Part shown: piece by piece, positions 27,698 to 36,636 of the stretch
Numbering within the stretch: the stretch's first letter is position 1
Layout: every line of letters begins with the position of its first letter
From: an uncultured Alphaproteobacteria bacterium
Lineage (GTDB): Bacteria > Pseudomonadota > Alphaproteobacteria > Rhizobiales > Beijerinckiaceae
Reading direction: 5' to 3'
Length of the DNA stretch: 64,000 nt
Assembly (NCBI GenBank): GCA_937988775.1
Contig: CALKHP010000058.1
Span: 62,001-126,000 of the forward strand
The notes under the pieces: generated by a model
Told to the model about the DNA's origin: nothing
Databases searched by the model: none
What the model saw: only the letters and a program-made list of their open reading frames with translations
Position numbers and translations under genes: made by a program

Positions 27698-28672
27698 CTA
27701 TCCTTGCGTGTTGATGCGCGGCGTCGTCTGCGGCCGCCGCCCGCCGGAGGGCGGCTCGTTGCCGACCGAGCGCGCGATCTCCGCGATGCCGCCGATGGTG
27801 CCGATCAGCCCGGCGGTATCGAGCGGCAGCATGATGATCTTCTGGTTGTTGCCCTCGGCGAAGCTGCGCAGCGCGCCGACATATTTTTCCGCGACGAGAT
27901 AGTTCACCGCCGCGAGCTCGCCACCGGCGATCGCCTCGGAGACAACCCGCGTCGCCGTCGCCTCGGCCGCCGCCTGGCGCTCGCGCCCCTCCGCATCGCG
28001 GAAGGCAGCTTCCCTGCGGCCTTCCGCCGACAGGATCGCCGATTGCTTGTCGCCCTCGGCGCGCAGGATCGCCGCCTGCCGGTCGCCCTCCGCCTCGAGG
28101 ACGGCAGCACGCTTCTCGCGCTCGGCCTTCATCTGGCGCCCCATCGCCTGGACCAGGTCCTCCGGCGGCACGATATCCTTGATCTCGACGCGCGTGCATT
28201 TCACGCCCCAGGGCGAGAGCGCGGCATCGACCACGCCGAGCAGCCGCGTGTTGATCTCGTCGCGATGCGACAGCAACTGGTCGAGATCCATCGAGCCCAT
28301 CACGGTGCGGATGTTGGTCATGGTCAGGTTGAGCAGCGCCTTCTCGAGGTTCTCGACCTCGTAGGAGGCGCGCGCCGCATCGAGGATCTGGTAGAACAGC
28401 ACGCCGTCGACCCGGATCGAGGCGTTGTCCTTGGTGATGACCTCCTGCGTCGGCACGTCGAGCACGCGCTCCATCATCACGATCTTGTGGCCGATCGACT
28501 CGATATAGGGGATGACCAGGCCAAGGCCCGGCGTCAGCGTGCGCCGATAGCGGCCGAAGCGCTCGACGGTGTAGTTCATGCCCTGCGGCACCTGCTTGAT
28601 GCCGAGGATCACCGTCAGGATCACAAAGACCAGCAGGATGATCGCAAAAACGCCGGTGCCGTCGATTATCAT
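27698..28672 (-). CDS. SPFH/Band 7 (stomatin, QmcA-like) membrane protein
   Basis: A 324-residue protein anchored by one N-terminal helix (AIILLVFVILTVILGI, residues 10-25). The SPFH domain covers about 28-190, including VPQGMNYTVERFGRYRRTL and the TKDNASIRVDGVLFYQI block. A charged coiled-coil spans about 190-250 (EAEGDRQAAILRAEGDKQSA repeats), and a C-terminal IMLPLDTAGLIGTIGGI hydrophobic segment ends in a disordered tail. QmcA-type proteins form ring-like cages in the inner membrane and modulate FtsH-type proteolysis. Operon with the NfeD gene. A half copy of a dispersed repeat lies in its upstream gap. Confidence 0.92.
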   Translation of the reverse strand: MIIDGTGVFAIILLVFVILTVILGIKQVPQGMNYTVERFGRYRRTLTPGLGLVIPYIESIGHKIVMMERVLDVPTQEVITKDNASIRVDGVLFYQILDAARASYEVENLEKALLNLTMTNIRTVMGSMDLDQLLSHRDEINTRLLGVVDAALSPWGVKCTRVEIKDIVPPEDLVQAMGRQMKAEREKRAAVLEAEGDRQAAILRAEGDKQSAILSAEGRREAAFRDAEGRERQAAAEATATRVVSEAIAGGELAAVNYLVAEKYVGALRSFAEGNNQKIIMLPLDTAGLIGTIGGIAEIARSVGNEPPSGGRRPQTTPRINTQG

Positions 28673-28701
28673 CTCATGCTCCCCAATCAGACACGCCCGA
28701 T

Positions 28702-28740
28702 CTTAGAGCATGATTGCGGAAAGTGAGCACCGTTTTCAGG
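28702..28740. repeat. half copy of the dispersed palindromic element
   Basis: The sequence ttagagcatgattgcggaaa and the following gtgagcaccgttttc match the left arm and centre of the element at 6530-6581. The mirrored right arm is absent. It lies between the SPFH start and the Cys-rich gene. Confidence 0.5.
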
Positions 28741-28782
28741 GGGGGCGCGCACGCGAACCGCAAGGCCGGGCGCTGGCGACGC

Positions 28783-29055
28783 TCAGCGCGGCGTCCCAGC
28801 GCCGTTTTCCGTGCAGGTCCACGCCGTCGCAACGCAGGCGAAACCCGCCGTCGAGCAGGCCATGCCGGCGTTGGTGCGGGTGCAGATGCGGCAACCGTCG
28901 CTCGCCGTCCGGCACGTTGCGTTGCTGTGGAGAAAGCGCGCCGGAGACCCCTCCGCCCCCTTCGGCCTGATCGGCCCCGGCCCGATGCCGTCGGCAAAGG
29001 CCGGCGCGGCAAAAAGAAACAGCGCCGCCGCGACGATCCGGCCGGCAAGCCTCAC
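28783..29055 (-). CDS. small secreted cysteine-rich protein, function unknown
   Basis: A 90-residue protein starting with GTG at 29055, overlapping the hemH stop codon (GTGA), so probably translationally coupled. RLAGRIVAAALFLFAAPAFA is a clear Sec signal, cleaved near residue 21. The mature part of about 70 residues holds six cysteines in a compact pattern (TCRTASDGCRICTRTNAGMAC, then FAC and TC), which suggests a small disulphide-knotted or metal-binding periplasmic protein. No named family is recognised. The frame is continuous with a longer out-of-frame hemH shadow, so gene finders may call a wrong, longer start. Its linkage to ferrochelatase may be only positional. Confidence 0.6.
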   Translation of the reverse strand: MRLAGRIVAAALFLFAAPAFADGIGPGPIRPKGAEGSPARFLHSNATCRTASDGCRICTRTNAGMACSTAGFACVATAWTCTENGAGTPR

Positions 29056-30116
29056 AGCCAGCCCATCAACTCGCGCCTGACCTGTTTCTCGATGACGTCC
29101 ATGCCGCCCTCGCTGTCGTTCAGGCACGGCACATAACTGAACTTCTCGCCGCCGTGATGCATGAAGATCTCGCGGTTCTCGACATCGAGTTCCTCCAGCG
29201 TCTCCAGGCAATCGGCGGTGAAGCCGGGCGCGACCAGCACCAGCCGCTTGACGCCCTGGCGCGCCAGCGCCTCGACCGTCTTGTCGGTATAGGGCTGCAG
29301 CCATTCGTCGGTGCCAAAGCGCGACTGGAAGGTGATGAGCAGGCGCTCCTCGTCCATGCCGAGTTCGGCGCGCAGCAGGCGGCCGCTCTTCATGCACTGG
29401 CAATAATACGGATCGCCGGCCTCGAGATATTTCTTCGGCATGCCGTGGAAGGTGACGATCAGCTTCTCCGGCTCGAAATCGAGCCCCTCCAGGTGCTTGC
29501 GCACCGATTGCGCCACCGACGCGATATAGGCCGGATCGTCGTGCCAGTCGGGCGCGACGCGCACGTAAGGCTGCCAGCGCAGCTTCATCAGGGCGCGGAA
29601 CCCCTCATCGGCCGCCGTCGCCGTGGTCGCGGCGGCATATTGCGGGTAGAGCGGCACCAGCAGGATGCGGTCGCAGCCCTGCTCCTGCAACGCCCTGATG
29701 CGGCTTTCGGTCGACGGGTTGGCATAGCGCATGCCCCAATCGACGACGATGCGCTCATCATCCGCCAGGCGCGCCGCGAGCTTTTCCGCCTGCGAGCGGG
29801 TGATCGTCTTGATCGGGCTCTCGTCGCGCTCCTTGTTCCAGATCGTGGCGTAGTCGCGGCCCTTCGGCCCGGGGCGCTTGGTCAGGATGACGAGATTGAG
29901 CAGCGGCCACCAGATCAGGCGCGGCACCTCAATCACGCGCCGGTCGGACAAAAACTGCTTGAGATAGCGCCGCATCGACCAGTAATCGGTCGCATCCGGC
30001 GTGCCGAGATTGAGCAGCAGCACGCCGACGCGGCCGGATTTCACCGAGGGGTGGCCGGACGGCCGATGTGTGGCGCCGGTCGCCGGCTGGGAGGAGAGCT
30101 TGTCGTTCATCGCCAT
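29052..30116 (-). CDS. hemH: ferrochelatase
   Basis: A 354-residue enzyme inserting Fe(II) into protoporphyrin IX, the last step of protohaem synthesis, at the inner membrane face. GRVGVLLLNLGTPDATDYWS is the family N-terminus. The catalytic His is in LIVTFHGMPKKYLEAGDPYY, followed by the CQCMKSGRLLRAELG segment. FQSRFGTDEWLQPYTDKTVE and VAPGFTADCLETLEEL are C-terminal hallmarks. ATG at 30116 is chosen, with MNDK two codons later as an alternative; the extra codons to 30179 lack conservation. It lies 77 nt downstream of the ligase gene on the same strand and overlaps the Cys-rich gene. Confidence 0.96.
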   Translation of the reverse strand: MAMNDKLSSQPATGATHRPSGHPSVKSGRVGVLLLNLGTPDATDYWSMRRYLKQFLSDRRVIEVPRLIWWPLLNLVILTKRPGPKGRDYATIWNKERDESPIKTITRSQAEKLAARLADDERIVVDWGMRYANPSTESRIRALQEQGCDRILLVPLYPQYAAATTATAADEGFRALMKLRWQPYVRVAPDWHDDPAYIASVAQSVRKHLEGLDFEPEKLIVTFHGMPKKYLEAGDPYYCQCMKSGRLLRAELGMDEERLLITFQSRFGTDEWLQPYTDKTVEALARQGVKRLVLVAPGFTADCLETLEELDVENREIFMHHGGEKFSYVPCLNDSEGGMDVIEKQVRRELMGWL

Positions 30117-30193
30117 GGTTCTAACCGGAATATGCAGCGATGGAAGCATGTTGCGTGGCGCCGGGACGACCCGTCGCACCCGGTAGTGCAGCT

Positions 30194-31426
30194 CTATGCG
30201 TTCGGGCGCTCGTCGACGATGACCTTGCCGTCATTCGGCAGGCTGCCCGGCGCCACCAGTTCGACCGCGCCCTTGAGCTTGGTCGCGGCCTGCAACGCGG
30301 TCGCGACCGCCTCCGACAGCGAGGCGCTGCGCGAGCGCGTCTCGGCCTTGAGCAGCATCGCATCCTGTTCGGCGGCACGGCTGACCACGAGCCGCAGCCG
30401 GCCGAGTTCGGGGAAGCGCCGGGCAACCTCCGCCACCTGCGCTGGGTCGACGAACATGCCCTTGACCTTGGTGCGCTGGTCGGCCCGGCCCATCCAGCCG
30501 GCGAGCCGCATGTTGGTGCGCCCGCATACGCTCGGGCCGGGCAGCACGCGCGACAGGTCGCCGGTGCCCATGCGCAGCAGCGGATAATCCGGGTTGAGCC
30601 GCGTCACCACGACCTCGCCGACCTCCCCCTCGGGCACCGCCTCGCTGGTGCCGGGCCGCACGATCTCGACGATCAGGCCCTCGTTGACGGTGAGCCCGGC
30701 GCGCGCCGGCGTCTCATAGGCGATGACGCCGAATTCGGCCGTCGCATAAGCCTGGTAGGTCGCGACGCCATGCTTCGCGACCTCCTGCTGCAGCGAGGCC
30801 GGGAAGGCAGCGCCCGAGACGAGCGCCTGCCGGAACGGGTTTTTCGCGCCGGCCTCGGCCAGCTTGTCGAGCAGGATTTTCAGGAAATCCGGCGTGCCGA
30901 TATAGCCGGCCGGCTGCAACGCCACGATCGCCTCGATCTGCTGCTCGGTATTGCCGACGCCGGCCGGGATCACCGGACAGCCGAGCGCCTGCGCGCCGGA
31001 ATCCATGATATGGCCGCCCGGCGTCAGATGGTAGCTGAAGCAGTTATGCGCGATGTCGCCCTTGCGGAACCCGGCCGCGAACAGGGCGCGCGCCGCGCCC
31101 CACCAGTCATCGCCCCGCCCTTCTGGCTCGAAGATCGGGCCGGGCGAGACCAGCAGGTGCCTGAGCCCTGCCACCTTGGTGCCGTTCAGCCCGCCGAAGG
31201 GCGGCCGCGCCTTCTGCATGGCCGCCAGATCGGGCTTGCGCAGCACCGGCACCTGCTGCAGCGCGGCCCGATCGACCAGCCCCTTGACCGCGATGCCCTT
31301 CAGTTGCCCGCGCAGCGTCGGCGCCTTGGCCTGCACCGCCTCGAGATGCCGGCGCAGGCCTGCGAACAGCGCCTTCTCGCGCGCGGCGGGGTCGCGGGTT
31401 TCCTTGGCGTCGAAATGGGCGGGCAT
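30194..31426 (-). CDS. phenylacetate-CoA ligase-like AMP-forming ligase (PaaK-like)
   Basis: A 410-residue adenylate-forming enzyme of the PaaK branch, which activates aryl-acids such as phenylacetate to their CoA thioesters. Its N-terminus MPAHFDAKETRDPAAREKAL and the LRHLLVSPGPIFEPEG segment are PaaK-like, though the usual SSGTTG phosphate loop is replaced by LVSPGPIFEPEG. TYQAYATAEFGVIAYE, LRMGTGDLSRVLPGPSVCGRTN and GRADQRTKVKGMFVDP are the adenylation-domain core and hinge. The loss of the Ser/Thr-Gly loop is worth noting and is seen in a transporter-linked subgroup. A longer frame upstream of 31426 is not coding. Last gene of the ABC/aryl-acid operon, before hemH. Confidence 0.78.
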   Translation of the reverse strand: MPAHFDAKETRDPAAREKALFAGLRRHLEAVQAKAPTLRGQLKGIAVKGLVDRAALQQVPVLRKPDLAAMQKARPPFGGLNGTKVAGLRHLLVSPGPIFEPEGRGDDWWGAARALFAAGFRKGDIAHNCFSYHLTPGGHIMDSGAQALGCPVIPAGVGNTEQQIEAIVALQPAGYIGTPDFLKILLDKLAEAGAKNPFRQALVSGAAFPASLQQEVAKHGVATYQAYATAEFGVIAYETPARAGLTVNEGLIVEIVRPGTSEAVPEGEVGEVVVTRLNPDYPLLRMGTGDLSRVLPGPSVCGRTNMRLAGWMGRADQRTKVKGMFVDPAQVAEVARRFPELGRLRLVVSRAAEQDAMLLKAETRSRSASLSEAVATALQAATKLKGAVELVAPGSLPNDGKVIVDERPNA

Positions 31427-31443
31427 CCACGACCTTCCGGGAA

Positions 31444-32253
31444 TCAACTGAAATATTTGGCGAACAGCGTGTGGTACTGGCCGGTTTCGACCATGATGTG
31501 CAGCCATTCGTCGACGAAGGCCTTCAACGGCACGTCGCGCGGCAACAGATAGGCCTTCTCGGCGAAGTCGAACGGCTTGTCGGGATGCACCGAGCACAAT
31601 TCCGGATGCAGCTTCTGCTGATAGCGCGTCTCGGAGGAATCCGTCATCATCAGGTCGGCGTCGCCCTTCACGATCTGCTCGAAAATCGTGACGTTGTCGG
31701 GATAGACGGTGATCTTCGCGTTCTTCAGGTGAGCGCGGGCGAACTTCTCGTTGGTGCCGCCCGGATTGACGATCACCTTGACGTCGGGCTTGTCGATCTC
31801 GGCCAGCGTCTCGAATTTTTCCTTGTTCTTGCACAAGGTGATCGGCGTCTTGCCCTCGCGCATCAGCGCGGTGGAGAAATAGCCCTTCTTGGCCCGCTCG
31901 AGCGTGATCGACACGCCGCCGGCCGCGATATCGAAGGCGCCGCCCTCGAAATCCTTCATCAGCGTCGGCCAGCTCGATTTCACCACCTCGACCTTGACGC
32001 CAAGCGCCTTGCCGAGCGCCTCGACCATCTCGACATCGAAGCCCTCGAAGGCGCCGGTCTTCTTGTCCATGTAGCCGAACGGCTTGTAATCGCCCGGCAT
32101 GCCGACCTTGAGCACGCCGCGGCTGACGATCTCGTCGAGCCGGCTGGCGGATGCGGCGGCCGGTTGAGGCTGCGCCTGTGCCAGCACGGGCGCCGGCGCG
32201 AGCGCGAGCAGCACCGCCGCCGCTGCGGAAAGAAAGGTCGTTTTACGGATCAT
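31444..32253 (-). CDS. periplasmic SBP_bac_3-fold protein, cyclohexadienyl dehydratase (PheC)-like
   Basis: A 269-residue exported protein (signal FLSAAAAVLLALAPAPVLAQ) with the type II periplasmic-binding fold. It would normally be called an amino-acid ABC binding protein. Several blocks match what I recall of Pseudomonas PheC, an enzyme of this fold that converts prephenate or arogenate to phenylpyruvate or phenylalanine: GDYKPFGY, WPTLMKDFEGGAFDIAAGGV, GKTPITLC, IVNPGGTNEKFAR, PDNVTIFEQIV, DLMMTDSSETR, HPELCSVHPDKPFDFAEKAY. Length is also the same. An ABC binding role is still possible because the operon has a second, larger binding protein for its Liv permease, leaving this one without an obvious permease. 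That supports the enzyme reading. Confidence 0.72.
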   Translation of the reverse strand: MIRKTTFLSAAAAVLLALAPAPVLAQAQPQPAAASASRLDEIVSRGVLKVGMPGDYKPFGYMDKKTGAFEGFDVEMVEALGKALGVKVEVVKSSWPTLMKDFEGGAFDIAAGGVSITLERAKKGYFSTALMREGKTPITLCKNKEKFETLAEIDKPDVKVIVNPGGTNEKFARAHLKNAKITVYPDNVTIFEQIVKGDADLMMTDSSETRYQQKLHPELCSVHPDKPFDFAEKAYLLPRDVPLKAFVDEWLHIMVETGQYHTLFAKYFS

Positions 32254-32271
32254 GGCAGGTCCTCCCTCGGG

Positions 32272-33120
32272 TTAGGTCAGCCAGCGCTTGCGGCGCTTGT
32301 AGCTCTTGACGTCGCGGAACGACTTGCGGCCCTCGCCGCCAATGCCGAGATAGAATTCCTTGACGTCTTCATTGTCGCGCAACGTCTCGGCCGCGCCGTC
32401 CATGACGATGCGCCCGGTCTCCATAATGTAGCCGTAGGTGGCGTATTTCAGCGCCATGTTGGTGTTCTGCTCGGCGACCAGGAACGACACGCCCTGCCGG
32501 GCATTGAGGTCGCGCACGATCTCGAAAATCTCGTCGACGATCTGCGGCGCCAGCCCCATCGAGGGCTCGTCGAGCAGGATCATCTTGGGCCGGCTCATCA
32601 TGGCGCGACCGACGGCACACATCTGCTGCTCGCCGCCGGACGTATAGCCGGCCATCGACGTGCGGCGCTGCTTCAGGCGCGGGAAATAATCGTAGATCAT
32701 GTCCAGGTCGTCCTTGATGGCGCGGTTGCCGTCGCGACGCGTGAAGGCCCCGGTCAACAGGTTTTCCTCGATGGTCAGATGGCCGAAACAATGCCGGCCC
32801 TCCATGACCTGGATGCAGCCGCGCCGCACCAGCTCGTTCGGACTGAGATGATCGACGCGCGCACCGTCGAACGCGACCGAGCCCTTGGTGACCTCGCCAC
32901 GCTCGGCATGCAGCAAGTTCGAGATCGCCTTCAGCGTCGTGGTCTTGCCGGCGCCGTTGGCGCCAAGGATCGCCACGATGCCGCCGGCCGGCACGGTCAG
33001 CGACACGCCCTTCAGCACGAGAATGACCCGGTCGTAGATCACCTCGATATTATTCACCGAGAGGACCGGCTCGGCAGGCTCCACCACCGCCTTCGGGGAG
33101 ATATCGGCACTCGAGGACAT
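32272..33120 (-). CDS. livF: branched-chain amino-acid-type ABC transporter ATPase (LivF)
   Basis: A 282-residue ATPase. Walker A is ILGANGAGKTTTLKAI, the signature TSGGEQQMCAVGRAMM and Walker B MILLDEPSMGLAPQIV, with the switch His region replaced by AEQN as usual in LivF. The longer tail (about 250-282, rich in Arg/Lys) exceeds the typical 235 residues, and the N-terminus has about 20 extra residues, both seen in aromatic-acid transporter versions. ATG at 33120 is preferred to 33168. It works with LivG at 36633 and the two permeases. Confidence 0.9.
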   Translation of the reverse strand: MSSSADISPKAVVEPAEPVLSVNNIEVIYDRVILVLKGVSLTVPAGGIVAILGANGAGKTTTLKAISNLLHAERGEVTKGSVAFDGARVDHLSPNELVRRGCIQVMEGRHCFGHLTIEENLLTGAFTRRDGNRAIKDDLDMIYDYFPRLKQRRTSMAGYTSGGEQQMCAVGRAMMSRPKMILLDEPSMGLAPQIVDEIFEIVRDLNARQGVSFLVAEQNTNMALKYATYGYIMETGRIVMDGAAETLRDNEDVKEFYLGIGGEGRKSFRDVKSYKRRKRWLT

Positions 33121-33207
33121 ATCGCTCGTTCCCGCTGGATCACGGCGCATGGCGGCCGGCCTTCGCATGGAGCCGGCGAGCGGTTTGCCCGCTCGCCGGA
33201 GCTTGGT

Positions 33208-34539
33208 TCAGGACGCCTTGTCGCAAGGCTCGGTGCGCTTCGGCCACGGCGCGTTCTTCTCGGCATAGGCCTTGGCGTCGGCCTCGAGCAGCGGCTCGAC
33301 CTTGTCGGTCATCGGCGTGATGTAATCCGACACCTTGACGTACTGCTTGCCGTCCCAGCGCTGGATGAAGGTCGAGAAATGGCCGTTATGGTCGGCGCAG
33401 GTCAGCTTGACCGGGCCGGCGAAGTTCTCAAGCCCCATCTCCTTGTAGCGGGCCGCATCGATGTTCAGGTCCTCGAGGCCGCGCCGGACATCCTCGCCCG
33501 TCACCACCTTGTGGCCCGAAACCTTCTGCGCCGTGCGGATCGCCTCGGCGATCAGCATCGAATTGTAGACGCCGCGGTTGTAGAGCACCTGCCCGACCTT
33601 GTCCTTCGACGAGACCTGGCTCTTGCCCTTGTCGACGACATATTTCTGGATGTCGGCGATGAGCGGGAAATTCGCGCCGACCGCGTGCCAGTTCAGCGTC
33701 TTGAAGCCGGTCGCCTTGTCGCCGCCGCCCCTGGCGTCATCCTCGCTCGGCCACCAGATCGAAATGAATTTCTCCATCGGGTAGTTGGTCTTGACCGCTT
33801 CCTTGACGGCGGTGGAATTCAGCGCGCCCCAGCCATACAGGATCATGTAATCGGGCCTGTCGCGCCGGACATTCAGCCATTGCGACGACTGGTTCTGCAT
33901 GTCGGCGGCCGCGACCGGATAGAGCTTGGCCTCGAAGCCGAGTTCCTTGGACAGGCTCTCGATCAGCGGCAGTGGCTCGCGCCCGAAACTGGCATCGAGG
34001 AAGATATAGCCGATCTTCTTGCCCTTGAGCTTCTCGACGCCGCCGCCTTCCTGCGCGGCGATATATTTCAGGATCTGGGTGAAGCCGTCCCAATAGGTCG
34101 CGGGCGGGTTGAACACCCAGGGGAAGATGTCGCCCTTGGCCGAGGCCGACAGGCCATACGCCATCGACAGCACCGGAATCTTGTCGACCGCCGCCTTCGG
34201 GATCAGCGGCAGCGTGATGCCGGTCGACCACGGATTGACCATTACCGGATGCTTCGGCTTCACCGATTCATAGCATTCGAGGCCCTTCTTGGTGTCGTAG
34301 CCGGTCTCGCACTCCTCGATTACTAGCTTGACGCCGCCAATGCCGCCGTCGCGCTCGTTGAGCATGGTCAGGTAGTCATGCATGCCGTCGGCGATCGGCG
34401 TGCCGGAACCGGCGAACGGCCCGGTACGGTAGGTGAAGAGCGGCACGTAGATCGAATCTTCCGCCTGCGCGGCGGGGATCGCCGGCAGGCTCAGCACGGT
34501 GGCGGCTGCCAGCGCGTAGGCCCAATGTTTCAGTGACAT
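33208..34539 (-). CDS. ABC transporter substrate-binding protein, type I fold (Peripla_BP_6)
   Basis: A 443-residue periplasmic binding protein with signal HWAYALAAATVLSLPAIPAAQA (cleaved about residue 26). The two-lobed Leu/Ile/Val-binding fold is recognisable from YRTGPFAGSGTPIADGMHDY, the ECETGYDTKKGLECYESVK crossover and the IGYIFLDASFGREPL lobe-2 strand. It is longer than LivK (about 370) and typical of the subgroup linked to acyl-CoA ligases, thought to bind aromatic or other carboxylic acids rather than branched-chain amino acids. A strong ribosome-binding site (gaggaggaac) precedes ATG 34539. Substrate is inferred from context only. Confidence 0.9.
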   Translation of the reverse strand: MSLKHWAYALAAATVLSLPAIPAAQAEDSIYVPLFTYRTGPFAGSGTPIADGMHDYLTMLNERDGGIGGVKLVIEECETGYDTKKGLECYESVKPKHPVMVNPWSTGITLPLIPKAAVDKIPVLSMAYGLSASAKGDIFPWVFNPPATYWDGFTQILKYIAAQEGGGVEKLKGKKIGYIFLDASFGREPLPLIESLSKELGFEAKLYPVAAADMQNQSSQWLNVRRDRPDYMILYGWGALNSTAVKEAVKTNYPMEKFISIWWPSEDDARGGGDKATGFKTLNWHAVGANFPLIADIQKYVVDKGKSQVSSKDKVGQVLYNRGVYNSMLIAEAIRTAQKVSGHKVVTGEDVRRGLEDLNIDAARYKEMGLENFAGPVKLTCADHNGHFSTFIQRWDGKQYVKVSDYITPMTDKVEPLLEADAKAYAEKNAPWPKRTEPCDKAS

Positions 34540-34577
34540 CACGTTCCTCCTCATTCTTCTCTTTCCTTGCTCCCGGC

Positions 34578-35654
34578 CTAATAGGGGAACGGCCAGACGC
34601 GAAGTTTCTGCTTTCCGATCTGCCACAGCCGGGCGAGCCCATGCGGCTCGACGACCAGGAAGAAGATGATCAGCGCGCCCACGATCATGAAGGTCAGGTG
34701 CTCGACCGTCGCCGCCCCGATCGACAGGCCGAGCGCATCGGGCAGCATGCGGATGGCGATCGGCAGGATATGGATCAGCGCCGCGCCGAAGAACGAGCCG
34801 ATCAGCGAGCCGAGCCCGCCGATGATCACCATGAACAGCAGCACGAAGGACAGGTTGATGTCGAAGGCGGCCGGCTCCGCCGCGCCGAGCCACAGGAACA
34901 CCATCAGCGCGCCGGCGACACCGCAATAGAACGAGGACACCGCGAAGGCGAGCAGCTTCACCGGCAGCAGCCTGATGCCCATCAGCTGGGCGGCGATATC
35001 CATGTCGCGCACCGCCATCCAGCTGCGCCCGATGCGGCCATGCACGATGTTCGAGGCGATCAGCGTCATCACCACGACAATGGTCAGCACCACGAGATAG
35101 CGCGTCACGGGCGTGGCCGACGGGCCGGTGATGGCGATGCCGAACAGCGTGCGCGCCGGCACCTCGATCGCACCCGAGGCGTTGTCGTTATAGAGCCAGC
35201 TCCAGCGCACGAAGCACCATTGCAGGAAGAATTGCGCGGCAAGCGTCGCCACCGCGAGGTAGAAGCCCTTGATGCGCGACGAGGGCAGCCCGAACACCGC
35301 ACCGACCGCCGCCGCGAAAAACCCCGAGCACAGGATCCATACCAGGATGTTGACCTCGGGGAAGATCGTCGAGAGCTTGTAGGCGGCATAGGCGCCGACG
35401 CCCATGAAGCCGGCGGTGCCGAGCGACAGCAGCCCGGCATAGCCGGTGAGAAGGTTGAGCCCGATCGCGCCGAGCGCCAGGATCAGGAACGGCACCATCA
35501 CCGAGGCGAGCAGGAACTCGTTGCCGAAGAGCGGGATGCCGACGAAGGCGATCAGCAGGATCACGGCGAGCCCGATCCGGTCCTGGCGGATCGGGAAGAT
35601 CGCCTGGTCGGCGGCGTAGCTTTGCTTGAACTGGCCGGCTTCGCGATAGAACAT
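34578..35654 (-). CDS. livM: branched-chain amino-acid-type ABC permease (LivM)
   Basis: A 358-residue inner-membrane permease with about 8-10 hydrophobic helices starting GLAVILLIAFVGIPLFG. The LivM motif ALGLNLLTGYAGLLSLG appears as GAIGLNLLTGYAGLLSLGTA (about 67-86), followed by FMGVGAYAAYK. SSRIKGFYLAVATLAAQFF and GVAGALMVFLWLGAAEP are the coupling-region segments. It pairs with LivH, which starts 2 nt upstream. Confidence 0.92.
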   Translation of the reverse strand: MFYREAGQFKQSYAADQAIFPIRQDRIGLAVILLIAFVGIPLFGNEFLLASVMVPFLILALGAIGLNLLTGYAGLLSLGTAGFMGVGAYAAYKLSTIFPEVNILVWILCSGFFAAAVGAVFGLPSSRIKGFYLAVATLAAQFFLQWCFVRWSWLYNDNASGAIEVPARTLFGIAITGPSATPVTRYLVVLTIVVVMTLIASNIVHGRIGRSWMAVRDMDIAAQLMGIRLLPVKLLAFAVSSFYCGVAGALMVFLWLGAAEPAAFDINLSFVLLFMVIIGGLGSLIGSFFGAALIHILPIAIRMLPDALGLSIGAATVEHLTFMIVGALIIFFLVVEPHGLARLWQIGKQKLRVWPFPY

Positions 35655-35655
35655 C

Positions 35656-36636
35656 TCAGATCCGTTCGATGATCTTGTCGCCGAACAGGCCCTGCGGCCG
35701 GTACAGCAGGAACAGGAGCGCGATCACATAGGCGAGCCAGCTCTCGATGCCGCCGCCGACCAGCGGCCCCCAGTAGAACTCGCCGAGTTTTTCTCCGATG
35801 CCGATGATCAGCCCGCCGACAATGGCGCCCGGCACCGAGGTGAAGCCGCCGAGGATCAGCACCGGGAACGCCTTCAGCGCCACGATCTGCAGGGCGAAGG
35901 AGACATCCGAGCGCGCGCCCCACATGATGCCGGTGACCAGCGCCACCACGCCGGCGGCGAACCACACGATCACCCAGATCTGGTTGAGCGAGATGCCGAC
36001 CGACAGCGCCGCCTTGTGGCTGTCGGCGACCGCCCTGAGCGCCCGGCCGATGCGCGTCTTCTGGAAGAAGATCGCCAGCCCCGCGATCATCAGCGAGGCG
36101 ATTACCGTCGCCGCGATATCGATCTTCTGGAAGCTGACATGGCCGCCGAGCATCGCGACGTCATAGGCGCCGCGCGGCAGGAAAAGCTGGTCGGTGATCA
36201 TCTGCTTCGGGTCGCCGCCGAACACCATCTCGCCGAAGCCGATCAGCAGATAGGTGACGCCGAAGGTCGCCATGAACAGGATGATATCGGGCTGGTTGAC
36301 GAGCGGGCGCAGCACGGTGCGCTCGATCACCATGGCGAGGATCAGCATCACCAGCACCGCGAGCGCCAGCGCGGTGAAGGCGGCGAGCGGCCCGGAAAAC
36401 CCGGCGGCGGCGAATTTCTCGTACAGGCCGACCAGCGTCAGGCCCGAGAACACCACCATGATGCCTTGCGCGAAGTTGAACACGCCCGACGCCTTGAAGA
36501 TCAGCACGAAGCCGAGCGCGATCAGCGCGTAGAGCACGCCCGAGACCAGCCCCTCCCACAGGGTCTGCGCCAGCAGGTCCGGCATCTGGACCATCTGCAC
36601 GAAAGGGTCGACAAAGATGCTGTACAGGAGGGTCAT
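35656..36636 (-). CDS. livH: branched-chain amino-acid-type ABC permease (LivH)
   Basis: A 326-residue permease. LVSGVLYALIALGFVLIFKA and VFNFAQGIMVVFSG are the family's opening helices; GRALRAVADSHKAALSVGI contains the EAA-like coupling loop; the distal VALKAFPVLILGGFTSVPGA is also typical. The start codon region overlaps the end of livG by 4 nt (36633-36636). Confidence 0.92.
   Translation of the reverse strand: MTLLYSIFVDPFVQMVQMPDLLAQTLWEGLVSGVLYALIALGFVLIFKASGVFNFAQGIMVVFSGLTLVGLYEKFAAAGFSGPLAAFTALALAVLVMLILAMVIERTVLRPLVNQPDIILFMATFGVTYLLIGFGEMVFGGDPKQMITDQLFLPRGAYDVAMLGGHVSFQKIDIAATVIASLMIAGLAIFFQKTRIGRALRAVADSHKAALSVGISLNQIWVIVWFAAGVVALVTGIMWGARSDVSFALQIVALKAFPVLILGGFTSVPGAIVGGLIIGIGEKLGEFYWGPLVGGGIESWLAYVIALLFLLYRPQGLFGDKIIERI

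Noticed and set aside
31427..31834. Upstream extension of the PaaK-like ligase into the PheC-like gene
   Set aside because: The extension overlaps the well-matched PheC-like coding sequence and has the composition of a shadow frame.
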